Below are positions 9,255-20,133 of a stretch of 40,778 nucleotides of DNA, in pieces. Made by a program: the position numbers and the translations under genes. Below the pieces are notes generated by a model. It was not told where the DNA came from, ran no database searches, and worked only from the letters and a program-made list of their open reading frames with translations. Each line of letters begins with the position of its first letter. Within the stretch, counting starts at the first letter, position 1. The stretch comes from Chromera velia (lineage: Eukaryota > Sar > Chromeraceae): contig JAHBMJ010000328.1 in assembly GCA_018398765.1 (NCBI GenBank), positions 10,001 through 50,778 on the forward strand. The letters run 5' to 3'.

Positions 9255-12006
9255 CTATCTTCCATTGCGTTTTTCTCCCCCTACCGTCAAAGACTCTCCT
9301 CCCACTGCCGCCCCCCTCTCCAAAAGAGCTTCCACCGTCTGATGCAAGTCCAGTTGACAAGCCAGAGACAAAACGGAGGGGCTGCCTGTCCAACCTTTCG
9401 GTGCACTCAGCCTGACACCCCTCTCAATGAGCGCTTTTGCCCCCTCATCCCACTTGTTTTCGATGGCCGTAAAGAGGGGCCACCTCTTGTTTCTCCAAAC
9501 GAAAGCGCTTCTGCGTTCGCGTCCCCAATCTTGTTCGGGTGTTTCTAACTCCTTCAAAGGGACAACTCGAATGATCTCTAGAAAAAGGTCTTCGGGGATC
9601 TCAGGCTTCTTTTCATATGGGTACCTATAGTCCGACCCGAAGTGGATCAGATCACCCAGCCACGACCCAGAACCCCACACGGGAGGCTGAGGATAGGTGG
9701 GCCATCCCGAAGAGAGACGAGAGATGTCTGCTCCCAGCTCCTGACAGAAAGAGAGCCAGGAGAGGGTGATTGAGGAAAGGAGAGTCAAAACAGGAAAGAA
9801 AAGCAGGTTGTCAATTCCATGCGACAATTCTCACACACGTTACTGCCAAAGCTGCTTGCTTCTGTCCTAACTAAACTGCCATATTACTGCATTCATCCGC
9901 GGTTCCGCATCGCAGTGCCTCTTTCCCACGTACCCACACGAATGCACTGACGATGCACAAGGTACGCAAGCCAAAAAAAAGTCACTGAATCACAAGACTA
10001 TACAAAACCAGTGGCCAGAAGAGCAAATATGCTGAAGCAACACGTTGCACCAGAACGTACCAGAGAGACAGAAGCACGTCAGGTTCGGCAACAAGTTTTT
10101 TATCTTTCTCACCAACCTTCAGGAGCATCTGAGCGAAGCACCAGTAGCGCTTCATCTCCCGCTCTGGCTGATCACGGCCATGCGGCATCTGCGGGCCCAC
10201 TCTCCTGCTCGCTAGGACAGCTGCAAGTGGAGACCATACCTCCCACTCCTGATCTCCTAACCACACAGTGCCGCCGGAGTTGATATCCGCACCCCCTTCT
10301 GTACACAGAAGGCGCACAAGCTTATCATCTCGACAAAAGCACGCAGCCAACAAAGGCGAAGTTCTGCTGCGAACGGGCCGGCCTCTACCGGAGCTCACCG
10401 CGTCTCCGTCACCTACTTCTGAAGAGCTTATCTCGGGGCATTTAGCGCCGTGACTGATCAACAGCTGCGCCGTCTCCAAAACGTTATCTCAGACTGGGAG
10501 CTGGTGCACAACGCTCCCAAAAATTCTCGAGCTCTTCCGATTTAGCTGAACGGCCGCTTGCAGAGAAGTGCAGAGGTAGGCCCTCCCTTTGTACCTCCAG
10601 ACGCCCCACTGGTTCGGGTCTGCCCCCCACTGGACACAGATGGACATCAGAGGCAGACAACCGAGCGACTCAATCAGCGGCACTCTGCACATCCCTCCCT
10701 TCCCCGGAACCCCCCCCACTGCCGCACCCTGCTGCAGAAGAAACTCAGCACATAACTTCAGCCTGCGACGACAGCAGATAGAAAGAAGAGAGTATCCGTC
10801 CTCATCTAACCCCACCCTCGCGAAGTCCACGCCACTCTTTCCCAACACCTTCAAAACTGACAGGCATCTGCTGTCGGATACTCTAGATACTGCCGCAAAA
10901 GGGAGAGACTGATCGGCAGCTCTCAGTTCTTTTTGGACCTCTAGAATAACCCTCGCCGTCTCGGCCTCACCGCAAAGCACCGCCAAATGCAGTGCCGTTT
11001 TTTCGGAGGCGCATCTAGGGGAGGAGATGGCGGGATCGTAACACTGTTTGACAATGACAGTCCAGTGGAGACAGCCGGCCTCCTTCGAGGCTTTTGCAAT
11101 GCGTCGAAGCACAGAGAACCTCAAGGCGTCTCCATTCTCCCCCCCCCCCTGCTCCTTCTGCGCCACCTCCTCCTCTGACTATCTTTCATTCTGAGATTCA
11201 CTTTCATTCTCAGATTCACTTTCATCCTCGGATTCACTATCACTACCCCCCTCTGATTCCCCTTCCCCCGACCTTTTGCGACTGTGCTTCCATGTTGTCG
11301 GGACAAACGCGTGCAGGGGGGTCCTTCCGGCACGTGAAAATTTCAGAGGGAAAATTGAATTTCGTCGTCTATCAGCCCCCCACTCACACACGTCCACCCG
11401 CGCGCCCGCCTCTATGAGCGTCTCAACGCAATCAAATTTTCGGGCATCGATCAGGGCAGTGATGAGGGGTCTCGCGACCGGGGTCCTCTTCTTCGAGACC
11501 GGCTCTGCCCCCACCAAGACCCAGGCATTTGGGTGCACAGCCCCGTTTTTCAACAGAACACTGAGGCTCTCTCGTGTGAGCGTGGAGATGCAACCCTCCG
11601 GCATTTCAGGGGAGAAGGGAGTGGTGCAATTCTTTGACAAAAACTCCACGCATTTCAGACTCTGTGGGGGACTCAGAGGTGGAACGGATGAGAGGGTGCG
11701 GTCTCGGAGTTGAAACAGCCGTCTCAGGAGAAAAGGGTAACGAGCAGAGACTTCCTTCAGCGAAAACAGCTGCTGAAGGGCACACACATTGTCCCACTTG
11801 AAGCAAGACTCAAGGAAACGCCAGATTTCCTCTCTCTCCGACATGGTATCAAAACCGGCGCACACACCCCAAATGCTGCCGTCTCTCAAGCCAACAAATT
11901 CCTTGCTGAGCGAGGTGACCTTCCAAAAGCCACCAAGCCCCAACAGGCCTGAAGCCAGAAGGATCTCAGGCACCTGAGAATCCGAGAAGGGAAAGGCTTC
12001 TTTCAT
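9255..12006 (-). pseudogene. Ankyrin-repeat protein, interrupted by stops
   Basis: Reads from an ATG at 12006 (in-frame TGA three codons before) through about 1890 bases in one frame. It is interrupted by a TAG at 11179-11181 and a TGA at 10489-10491, with no frameshift. An exon end at 10117 (AAG|GTTGGT) joins 9740 (TGTCAG|GAGCTG) to restore MLLKELGADI. The frame then runs to a TAG at 9252-9254. Ankyrin-like units recur: ETLIEAGARVDV, TALHLAVLCGEAETARVIL, LCAEFLLQQGAAVG, TAQLLISHGAKC, GAKALIERGVRL, TVEALLERGAAVG. An acidic Ser/Glu run precedes the first stop. Ankyrin arrays bind other proteins; no enzymatic domain is seen. The stops are one C-to-T step from CAG and CGA. A pseudogene is most likely; sequencing error or readthrough are alternatives. 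Confidence 0.7.
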
Positions 12007-12324
12007 CAGAGATCACAGACAGACGACGGACCCGATGGGGGAGAGAGAGACTTGCGTATCAAAACGAGCGCCTTTGAAATTTTCCAAATATCCACAGAGC
12101 TCCTTCTCACAAGGCTGGTATAAGGCCAGTTGGGAGCGATGAGTTGAAGCCAGGGCGTGTGGGCAAGCTAAGCGTGAACCCAGGTTCAGTCGAAAAAAAC
12201 GTATACCAAGTAGGAATTCAATTTGTAGGCCGGATTGCATGAAGGATCGAATGCATGGATATTATTAATAATAACGTCCGGAGACGGCAGTATATCGATG
12301 TGTATAAAGCTGGGACTCCCATTG

Positions 12325-12445
12325 CATGTGCCCCATTGTGCCCCCGGCCGCGCCCCCGCGCGGGCCCCGCGGCCCCCCCATGCATGCATACACTAGAAAC
12401 GGCAGCTAGGCCATGCTATGGCCATGCTAGGCCGCACGCAAATTG
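12325..12445. promoter_or_regulatory. GC-rich block, candidate bidirectional promoter
   Basis: Between the divergent ankyrin gene (start 12006, -) and the glycosyltransferase (start 12898, +) lies a short block that is almost pure G+C (12339-12377). It is followed by CATGCATGCAT and GCTAGGCCGCA. The same words and composition recur at 18230-18400 between another divergent pair. The promoter role is inferred from position and recurrence. Confidence 0.4.
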
Positions 12446-12897
12446 TACGCATATCTTTGGCTCTATCGTCTGGAACATGTCTGGAACGAACCGGAGATTT
12501 GCAGTCTGAACTGGATTGCCCACAACGCGTCGCCTCGAGTCTTTCTCTCTATATAAGAAGAAAGGCAGAGTAAGAAAGATCGGCCCATGAATCCTGGACT
12601 TTTGGATATCTCAAATGGACCATAGAGGTAACAAGCAGAGCTTGATTTGCAAAGGGGTTCCGACCTGCTTCGGAGACGCAACAAAATAGAGAATTGGTGT
12701 TGGCGTTGGGAGAAGACACATTTACTGCTGACCAGCGTCTTTGGGAAAAGAATATTCAAGCCATCCTTTCGTGTTGTTTTCAGAGAACGTCCCTTCCGAT
12801 GCAAGTGTAAGCAAAGCACGGGGGCGAGTGGTCTTTCCTCTTCTGAAAATTTCTTTTTAGCAAGAACTGGTATCCTCTTCTTTTCGGTCTTGTGATA

Positions 12898-14307
12898 ATG
12901 CGTACGGTTTCCATTTCGTGTCTGCTGGCACTCTGCACAGCGTTGTCGTCCTTCGCGCTCCTCTCCTTCGGCCTTCAGCAGAAGCGCACGGGGGATCGAT
13001 TTCAGTCTCTGGAGGGTGGAGGAGGGACGGGTGGAGAGACGCTTTCTTCCCCCGTCTCCGAGGGCAGCGGGAGACGGACGAGCAAAATTGCCTTCCTCTT
13101 TCTGGTCAGAGAGAAGGTTTTCCACCCAGATTTATGGGAGGACTTCTTCAGACACGAAGAGGACCGAGGCCTGTGGTCTCTTTACATTAACGTCGGGAAT
13201 GCGAGCGTCACTGTGGAGGACGCAAAGCGCCAAACCTCTCCCTTCATAGCCTCTCACCTGATCCGCAGGGTCGAGGCAGGCTGGGGGGCGTTGGTAGAGG
13301 CGACAAATAATTTGTACAAGGCAGCTCTAGAGGATCCCGACAATCAGATGTTTGTCTTGTTGTCTGAGAGCACGCTTCCCGTCAAACCCCTTCACTACGT
13401 GTACAACTACATCTTCTCGAACAACACGACCCCAGACGGTCTTCCCAGGAGTCTCTTTTGCCTCACCGACCAAGAAAAGCTCCCTGAGGGTATGGAGGCA
13501 AAGGCCTCTGAGTGGACTATCCTCTCCCGTAAGCACGTCGCGGTCCTCAACAGAGACCCGCCAGCAGACGAAGGGTGGTTCAGAACTCCGAGGGGAAATG
13601 TAGCAGCAGCATCGGATGAGTGGGTGTTCCTCAAAGCCCTTTTAGACAGATACGGCACAGAGAACAGAGCCGAATTCTGGAGAGAAGTCAACACCGGAAC
13701 GGACACCCCCGTCCCGCGAAGAGACTTCCCCCAGATGTGCACCACGTGGATTTGTTGGGAGACAGACCCCCGACCCCCCACCCCCACCCCCCCATCCGCA
13801 TTGGACCCCGACACCCAAGTGTCCACAGATCTCTCCTGTAACGCTGCGGGTGTTCGAAACCAACACAACGCTTACAGAGTCCCTGCAGAGTTTGATGCTC
13901 TAGAGCTGTCCTTTCTCCACCGTCTCGTGGCCCACCCTCAGTGGTTGTTTGCTCGGAAGTTCGTTCCCAGCCCTGCAGTGATGACGGGGTGCGATGCGGA
14001 GAAAGAGGGGGGGGAAGCGAGTCTCCTTGACTCTAGTGAGAAGAAGAGAAGAGAACGGAAGTGGGAGGATCTAGGTGTGCTGAGCCCAAAAGATGCCCGT
14101 GCACCCTGTCAGAGAGTCTCAGTCCCTCTGTGGCCTGACCTCTCGAACCTCACTCCACACACAGACCCCCGGCTGATTGCAAAGGAAATGGCGGCGCCTG
14201 AGAGGGCCCGATGGGGGCATAGCGAGATGAGGTTGGCGGGGGGATTCCATCCCCTTCTCGACAATTTGATGAGTTTTGTGTGGCCAAGAAATCAAGTGCA
14301 AATGTGA
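12898..14307 (+). CDS. GT14 core-2/I-branching-like glycosyltransferase
   Basis: Intronless gene of 469 codons ending in TGA. The start is the ATG at 12898. Residues about 5-26 form a hydrophobic signal anchor, so this is probably a type II Golgi membrane protein with a lumenal catalytic domain. After a Gly/Ser linker come KIAFLFLVRE (res. 63-72), WEDFFRHEE, LYINV, the helix with LVEATNNLYKAAL, FVLLSESTLPVKPL, SEWTILSRKHVAVL and DEWVFLKALL. This is the order of motifs in plant-type GT14/DUF266 members of the core-2/I-branching family (LSES and SEW-L-R are the strongest). It likely transfers a sugar from a UDP donor onto a glycan; the acceptor is unknown. A Pro-rich insertion sits near residue 295. 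It is divergent from the minus-strand ankyrin gene. Confidence 0.8.
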   Translation: MRTVSISCLLALCTALSSFALLSFGLQQKRTGDRFQSLEGGGGTGGETLSSPVSEGSGRRTSKIAFLFLVREKVFHPDLWEDFFRHEEDRGLWSLYINVGNASVTVEDAKRQTSPFIASHLIRRVEAGWGALVEATNNLYKAALEDPDNQMFVLLSESTLPVKPLHYVYNYIFSNNTTPDGLPRSLFCLTDQEKLPEGMEAKASEWTILSRKHVAVLNRDPPADEGWFRTPRGNVAAASDEWVFLKALLDRYGTENRAEFWREVNTGTDTPVPRRDFPQMCTTWICWETDPRPPTPTPPSALDPDTQVSTDLSCNAAGVRNQHNAYRVPAEFDALELSFLHRLVAHPQWLFARKFVPSPAVMTGCDAEKEGGEASLLDSSEKKRRERKWEDLGVLSPKDARAPCQRVSVPLWPDLSNLTPHTDPRLIAKEMAAPERARWGHSEMRLAGGFHPLLDNLMSFVWPRNQVQM

Positions 14308-15440
14308 AAGTGCGAAGGCGAATCTAGCCTGAGAGCCTGTGAGAGGCGAATGAGTGCCTGCCCATTCAATGCAATCTCCCTTGTCCATCCATACCTTTAA
14401 ATCAAAAAGACCCATTAAAATAAAATACGTGCCATAACTTGCCCCATAAGCATCAAATTTTCTCTATATTGATAAAATTTTGAGTGATTGATTTATTTTT
14501 TATTGTTGGCAGGGACTACAGGGTACTATAGAGCAAGGCCATGCATGCAAAGACTTAGAAGTTGAACCTAGAATAAAAAAAAAATTAGATCTTCAAGAAC
14601 TGTTAATCTAGCTTTTAATTTATGTTCATCAATGTTAGTATCTAGGTTAGTATCAAGTTCATTATGCTATGATTATATGGTTTATAAACTAGGCCCGGGT
14701 TACTAGGGTTTATAAGATCTAGTACAATACACGCTTAGTAGTACTAAGCTCGGTACTAGCTCCCTAGAGTAGCTCCTCAACTTGCAAGTTCATAAAAAAA
14801 TGACTTTCTCTTAGTAGTTTTAGACTCTAACTAGTATTAAACTATAGTTGATAACTAGCTAGATAACTAGTAGATCGATTGTATACCTAGTTGTATATAC
14901 ACTTCATTTTCCATCTAATTTCCCATTCAACAATATACGAAATTTTTTTTTTTTTTTTTAAGTTTCCATTCAAAAACGAGCTAGATAAATAGTAGAGAGA
15001 AATGTTTATCTTTGATTCTATAGTTTTCATTTCATGAACAAATGTTTATATATTTACGCCCCGCCCAGTTTATAGGTCTTCTAACATATAGCATCTAGCA
15101 TAACATGACAATGCATACACTTCCATTTTTAGTTTGAACACGTTTTTGTAAAAGATCTTTAAGATTAAATACCATGGACTCGGACTGTGACTCTATTTTT
15201 GTTTTTTATGAATCAAACCAAGCAATTAAGAGGAACTTGAATTAAGAAAGGAACCTGATTTTGAAGAATGCGACTCAAGAGTACTTAAGAATCCCGGCCG
15301 TGCTGAAGAGTCGAATTTGGGGGTTTTGCATAAAGTCATAGCGTTAAGTTGCGTTAAATTCCACGGCATCCATGAAAACCATGCAATCATGTAACGTGCA
15401 TCATTGCCACTGAATTCAGCCCCCCGCTCGTGGCTGACAG
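14308..15440. other. AT-rich intergenic spacer
   Basis: The spacer lies between the convergent 3' ends of the glycosyltransferase (+) and MsrB (-). It is AT-rich with many CTAG words (for example TAACTAGCTAGATAACTAG near 14850) and a T run at 14945-14959. No open frame of note, RNA gene or repeat unit was recognised. Confidence 0.7.
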
Positions 15441-15799
15441 TCAGACTACCTTCGCCTCCTCGAGACCCGCAGGCACGGGCTCATCCACGAACTTCACCGA
15501 GACGCTGTTCACGCAGTGGCGCTCGTTTGTGGACGTCATGCGTTCTCCCTGCAGGCACGTGTCGGACAAGAGCCGTACACAACATGCAGTGAAATTCTCT
15601 CGATCTGGCTTGTCACAGGACTATCAATGGAAAAACTTGCCTTCAAGGCAGGTACCCGGCGTCCAACGGGTTCGGAGAAACGCAATGGAAGGCCGAAATT
15701 TAAGCAAGGAAGACGATCGACAGACAGACAACGTGTTTCACTTCCTTCTTTTTTTTCAGACAGACAGACTATACGTTTCGTCTCTCCCTCCCTCCAGGT

Positions 15800-15833
<34 letters not shown>

Positions 15834-16268
15834 ACTACATTGCGTTTTCTTTTCTTTTTCTCTTTTTTTCTTTCACAGAAAGACAGACAATATGGTTTCT
15901 TTCCCTCCTCTTCTTCAAGAACACAACAGGCAAAAAGAAAGAAAGAAAGCAACAAAGACAAAAGAACATAACGACAACTCAGACAAAATGAGCAGGGGGC
16001 CCGAAAGGTGAGAGTTAAGCGCCCCTTGCCTCTCAACCTCCCGACAGGACTTCACGTGATCACTTGTTCGTCACACGCTACTGTCCTTCTGCTTCCACTT
16101 GAGACAAGAGAGAGAGAAAAAAACGGAAATCCAAGAAACAGCCAGACTACATGTTTCTTGACAGACAGACAGATAGATAGAAAGAAAGAAAGAACGAAAG
16201 AAAAAAAGAAAGGAAGAAAGAAAGAAAGAAAGACAGAAAAAAGAAAAAAGAAAGAAAAGGAGGACAAA

Positions 16269-16312
<44 letters not shown>

Positions 16313-16369
16313 ACGAAAGAAGGAAGGAAGGAAAGAAGGAAGGAAGGAAGGAAGGAAAGAAAGAAAAAA

Positions 16370-16405
<36 letters not shown>

Positions 16406-16409
16406 AAAA

Positions 16410-16456
<47 letters not shown>

Positions 16457-18114
16457 GCACAAATGAATGAATGAATTAATGAATGAATGGATGAATGAAT
16501 GAAGGAAGGAAGGAAGGAAGAAAGACAGACAGAGACAGAAAGTCCAACCCCAAAAGGGAGAGCAAGAAAGAAGGTTCAGTCACAACAAGAACAACAGACC
16601 TCGAAGACGTGTCCCAGATGCCCTCCACACTTCCCGCACATGATTTCGATGCGGACCATTCCCATTGACGCGTCCCGCTCCGTCACCACCGACCCTGCAA
16701 GCACGACAGCAAAAAGAGAATAAATATGCACGGGGAAAAGATGGACCCAGGAGAAAGCCTATTCATTCACAATACCCCCACGATGGAAGAGGCGAAGGAT
16801 AGAAATAGAGGACGATGGAGGAAAAGAGGCAATAGAAGCTAAAGTGGAGGGAAGGAGAGAGACGGAAAGCATATATACACCTGCATGTAAATGTAGGTGC
16901 CTGCTTGCCGCACGTCTGCGCGTCCGTCATTCGGTTTGTCAGTGTGTGTGTCTGTCTGTCTCTTTATCTCTGTGCCCACCTGTCTGTCCAAATTCGAGCT
17001 TCAAGGTTTCCGTGACATGAGAAAGAGAGGGAAGAGCAGACTCTTTGATTTCCGATGGTTGCATACGCTTGAACCGATGTTTGAAAATGATATCTGAGCC
17101 GATGGCTTCTGCGCCTGGTGCCGTCAGAGGCATTCAGTAAGCATTGACCAAGGACGAATTTTTGATGTGCATCCTTGTGTATCTACCATGGATTGTACGT
17201 TGATATCCACTTTAGTTACAAGACGACACAATTTTTCCATTTGTCTGTCTTCGACTGTCTCTGTGTGTCTGCGTGTTTTGCTGTTTTCACGTGCCGACCT
17301 CCGCCTCTTTTCAGGCTTCCTCCGCCGCTTCCACCCCCCCCCCTCCTTCCCTCCCTCTCTCCCTTCGTTACGAATGTCCCTTTCTTCGTCCTCCCCAAAT
17401 ATTTCAAAAAACTTCTTTAGTCGCACGAGAACTTCGGAGCCGTCTCCGAAATTTCCACCCAAAACAAAAAACAAAATGAACCCACAACGCCCCCCCCACA
17501 CAATTTCTCAGCCCCCTCCTCATCAGGCACACTACTCCTTGACCTCCGTGAAACGGCCTTAGGACGACGCAGTCATTCCTGAAGTTCGTTCATTCATCCA
17601 GTCGATCGATCCTTCAATTCCTCGCTTGGGGGGTCGAGAAAGCCCGGCTGACCTTTGAAGCACTTGTCGAAGGCCGGCCACCCGCAGCCACTGTCAAACT
17701 TCGCCTTTGCAGAGTACAGAGGGTGGTCGCAGGCTTTGCACTTGAAGTACCCTTGCTTGGGGTAAAATTTGTCGTACTCGCCTGCACAGCAGAACAAAAG
17801 GAGACGGAGATATGCATGTGAATGGAGCATGCAGAGATATCTTTCACGAGTGTGAGGGGTCTCAGGAGTCTCTGACCAGTCCCGGGTCTCTCTGTGCCCT
17901 TGTTTCGGATCACTTGGTACTCAGCAGCTGTGAGCTTCTCTTTCCATTCCGCTTCTGACTTCTTCACCTCAAAGTTCATGTTGCTTGCGCGAGGCTGTGC
18001 CTGTCCCATCAACGAAGAAAAGGAAGACGCAGAGCCCAACTGTCCTTGAGGAGAGACACGGAAAGTCTTTACTTGTGCACTCAGGACAATTCTTCGAGAG
18101 AAAAGGCGCATCAT
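15441..18114 (-). CDS. msrB: Peptide-methionine (R)-S-oxide reductase MsrB
   Basis: Four exons with matching phases: 17877-18114, 17653-17781, 16600-16694 and 15441-15548 (570 nt, 189 residues, TGA stop). It reduces methionine-R-sulfoxide in proteins, using thioredoxin. Visible features are [27 protein letters not shown] (C94, C97), [10 protein letters not shown] (C112), [12 protein letters not shown] (C142, C145) and RHCVNS with catalytic Cys166. The two CxxC pairs form the structural zinc site. The first roughly 45 residues ([14 protein letters not shown]...) are basic and amphipathic, which suggests a mitochondrial or other organelle presequence. ATG at 18114 is chosen; a second ATG follows at 18111. 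Introns 2 and 3 (about 1 kb each) carry microsatellites and an interspersed repeat. It is divergent from the transporter at 18766. Confidence 0.93.
15715..16520. repeat. GACA, GAAA and GAAT microsatellites
   Basis: (GACA)n lies at 15800-15835. A long (GAAA)n/(GGAA)n tract runs through 16175-16455, then (GAAT)n and (GGAA)n at 16460-16520. All fall within MsrB intron 3, where the transcript would be pyrimidine-rich. Poly-Lys and poly-Phe frames here are artefacts. Confidence 0.95.
15883..16120 (+). repeat. Intronic interspersed repeat, copy 1
   Basis: Lies in MsrB intron 3. It shares with copies at 24066-24395 and 29440-29670 a (GACA)n head, an AACAGGCAAAAAGAAAGAAA segment and the core GGGCCCGAAAGGTGAGAGTT, followed by AAGCGCCCCTTGCCTCTC, a CACGTGATCACT word and a tail ending CAAGAGAGAGAAAAA. 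The host gene is on the minus strand, so the repeat is antisense to it. Confidence 0.8.
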
Positions 18115-18224
18115 GCGTGGGGCAGTGACAGGCACACTTTAATGAAACTGTGCGTCGACCATCGTCGACCCCTTTGAATCCGGATGATGGTCGAGACGGC
18201 CTGCACACATGGTCCATGCAGCCT

Positions 18225-18400
18225 TGGAAACTTGCATGCATGAGAGCCGCATGCATGAGAGCCGCGGAGAGAGCTAGGCCGCATGATGGCCGCATGCAAC
18301 CATGCATTAAGCGCGGCGGCGCGCGGGCCCCGGGGATCGAAGCGCGCGTTAATTCCCCGGCCGCGCCGCCCCGGCCGGCCCGCGCTCGGGCAAATCAATA
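18225..18400. promoter_or_regulatory. GC-rich block, candidate bidirectional promoter
   Basis: Sits between the divergent MsrB (-) and transporter (+) starts. GCATGCATGAGAGCCGCATG and further GCATGC words at 18233-18307 are followed by an almost pure G+C block at 18308-18392 (GCGCGCGGGCCCCGG and similar). GCTAGGCCGCA is shared with 12428-12438. The function is inferred. Confidence 0.45.
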
Positions 18401-18765
18401 CGTATATACGTAGACGGTATAACTGAACGTTCATTCAAATCGAGCTGTGTCAGAGCACGTACGTCGAGCGAGCTGCCGACACCAGCTGCCACAATCTCGA
18501 GACTTTCACGTGGGAAGCATACATGCATTGACTGGCAGTTGTTGGGGACCAGGTTGTAGACTTTCATCTCTTTGCGCGCCGTTGAAGACGTTGTCTCCAT
18601 TAGCCGTCTCACCAACCGTCAGGACACCATTCAATTCAGACTTTTATGCAGACGGAGGTCTGCAGGAAGCTTTGATCGAAGCTGATTGGCACCTATACAA
18701 GCAGACAGGAGGATCAGAGTACAAAACTTGAACGATCCGACAGTCACCAGGCAGCAGTCGGTGAG

Positions 18766-20133
18766 ATGTTGAGGTCGAAAGCCCTCGTCAGTCTGGTCTG
18801 TCTCCTGCTGTCTTGTGCTGGGAGATCTGTCACGGGTTTTTTGGTGTCCTCTCCCTCAACTGCAAGGTCTCTGAGAAGCAGACAGTGCAAGTCTCCTTGC
18901 AAATCTCCGTTACGATCTCCGTCACGCCATTCTTCGTTTTCATCCCCTGCTTCTTCCTCTCCATCAACGGAGCTAAAGAACGGTCTAGCGCTAGACCCGG
19001 CCGCGGTCTCTGCGTCTGGCCGTGCCCTCGCAGAGCTTTTGGCTTTGATCGGGATTGGTGTTTTGAAGAAATCAGATTTGGACATACCCACACGCAAGGG
19101 TCTGTCTCGACTTTTGAAAAATGTGTTCCTGCCTTCGTTTCTTTTGACTAACGTTGCCAACACGCTGGCAACCAATTTGGCGTCTGGAGATGGCGGGATG
19201 ACAAAATTCGTTGTGCTCCCTCTCTTTTGTGTCACTCAAATTATTATTGGCGGCATTGTGGGTGAGGTTCTTTGCCGTCTTCTCGGACTCGACAGATGGT
19301 CAGAGGATGGTAGAAGAGTCAGGGCGTTGTCTGCCTTCACTAACAGTGGGCCCGTGCCCCTTCTGTTTGTGAATGCTATGTACAGAAGTCAACCAGAAAC
19401 TCTTCGCATTCTTTCTTCTTACATCTCCTTTTTTCTGCTGGCACAGTCGCCCTTGCTCTGGAGCTACGGGTACCATGTGTTGACATGTGAGAGGACGGAG
19501 GAGATGGAGGGGAAAAAACTCTCAATGGATGCGGAGGGACTGAGCGAAAGTGTGAGTGTGAGCGCAAAGAGCGCAAACGGAAAGGACGGGTGGAGGGGGT
19601 TGGTGGAGAGAATTTTTTCACCCGCCATGATTGCGTCTCTTGCGGGTATTTGTTTTGGTGCCTTCGGGCCTTTGCGTGAACTTTTTGTTGTTCGTTCGGG
19701 TCTGTTGAACTTTGTTTGGGGTGCTCTTGTGACCTTGTCTGAAGGTTTTCGTCCTACTGCAGCACTCATCCTTGCAGGGGCTCTGGCTTCAGGGCGCCCT
19801 TTCGGGGGCGATGATCCCTTGATTGGTAAGAACAACGCCAAGAGAGCTGTGCCCCTTGCAGTGTATCGATTCATGATTGCGCCTTTGATCAATTTGTGTC
19901 TGGTTTTGAGTCTGAGAAGAATGGGCTTGCTGGGGGAGGACCCCTTGTTGGCCTTTATTCTTCTTCTCCAGGGAGTTATGCCATCTGCACAGCAGTCGGT
20001 GGTGATGTTGCAGTTGGAAGGAAAGAGCGATGAGGCAGGAAGAATGGCCAAGACTTTGACCCTCCTGTACTCTTTGGGAGTCCTGCCGATGGCCTTCGTG
20101 ATCTCGAAGGCGAAACAGTTCACGGGTGTCTGA
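18766..20133 (+). CDS. PIN/PILS-type auxin efflux carrier family protein
   Basis: Intronless, 455 residues, TGA stop, ATG at 18766. About ten hydrophobic segments in two blocks surround a hydrophilic loop (res. about 235-285). The N-terminal block carries LSAFTNSGPVPLLFVNAM, matching the conserved N-S-G-(N/x)-P-L region of the membrane transport protein family (PF03547: PIN, PILS and fungal/protist relatives). The C-terminal block has LLLQGVMPSAQQSVVML. Members move organic anions or auxin-like acids across membranes; the substrate here is unknown. Residues 1-24 look like a signal peptide, and FLVSSPSTARSLRSR with a long Ser/Arg/Lys-rich stretch to about residue 70 resembles the transit part of a bipartite plastid leader. 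A complex-plastid membrane location is therefore inferred. It diverges from MsrB. Confidence 0.75.
   Translation: MLRSKALVSLVCLLLSCAGRSVTGFLVSSPSTARSLRSRQCKSPCKSPLRSPSRHSSFSSPASSSPSTELKNGLALDPAAVSASGRALAELLALIGIGVLKKSDLDIPTRKGLSRLLKNVFLPSFLLTNVANTLATNLASGDGGMTKFVVLPLFCVTQIIIGGIVGEVLCRLLGLDRWSEDGRRVRALSAFTNSGPVPLLFVNAMYRSQPETLRILSSYISFFLLAQSPLLWSYGYHVLTCERTEEMEGKKLSMDAEGLSESVSVSAKSANGKDGWRGLVERIFSPAMIASLAGICFGAFGPLRELFVVRSGLLNFVWGALVTLSEGFRPTAALILAGALASGRPFGGDDPLIGKNNAKRAVPLAVYRFMIAPLINLCLVLSLRRMGLLGEDPLLAFILLLQGVMPSAQQSVVMLQLEGKSDEAGRMAKTLTLLYSLGVLPMAFVISKAKQFTGV

Noticed and set aside
9255-12006. TAG/TGA read as amino acids (altered genetic code)
   Set aside because: Conserved genes in the same window end in TGA or TAG at the places their families predict, so these codons terminate normally.
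17124-17562. Frames inside MsrB intron 2
   Set aside because: The MsrB third exon (16600-16694) was found beyond them with perfect phase. They have no domains and contain low-complexity C-rich sequence.
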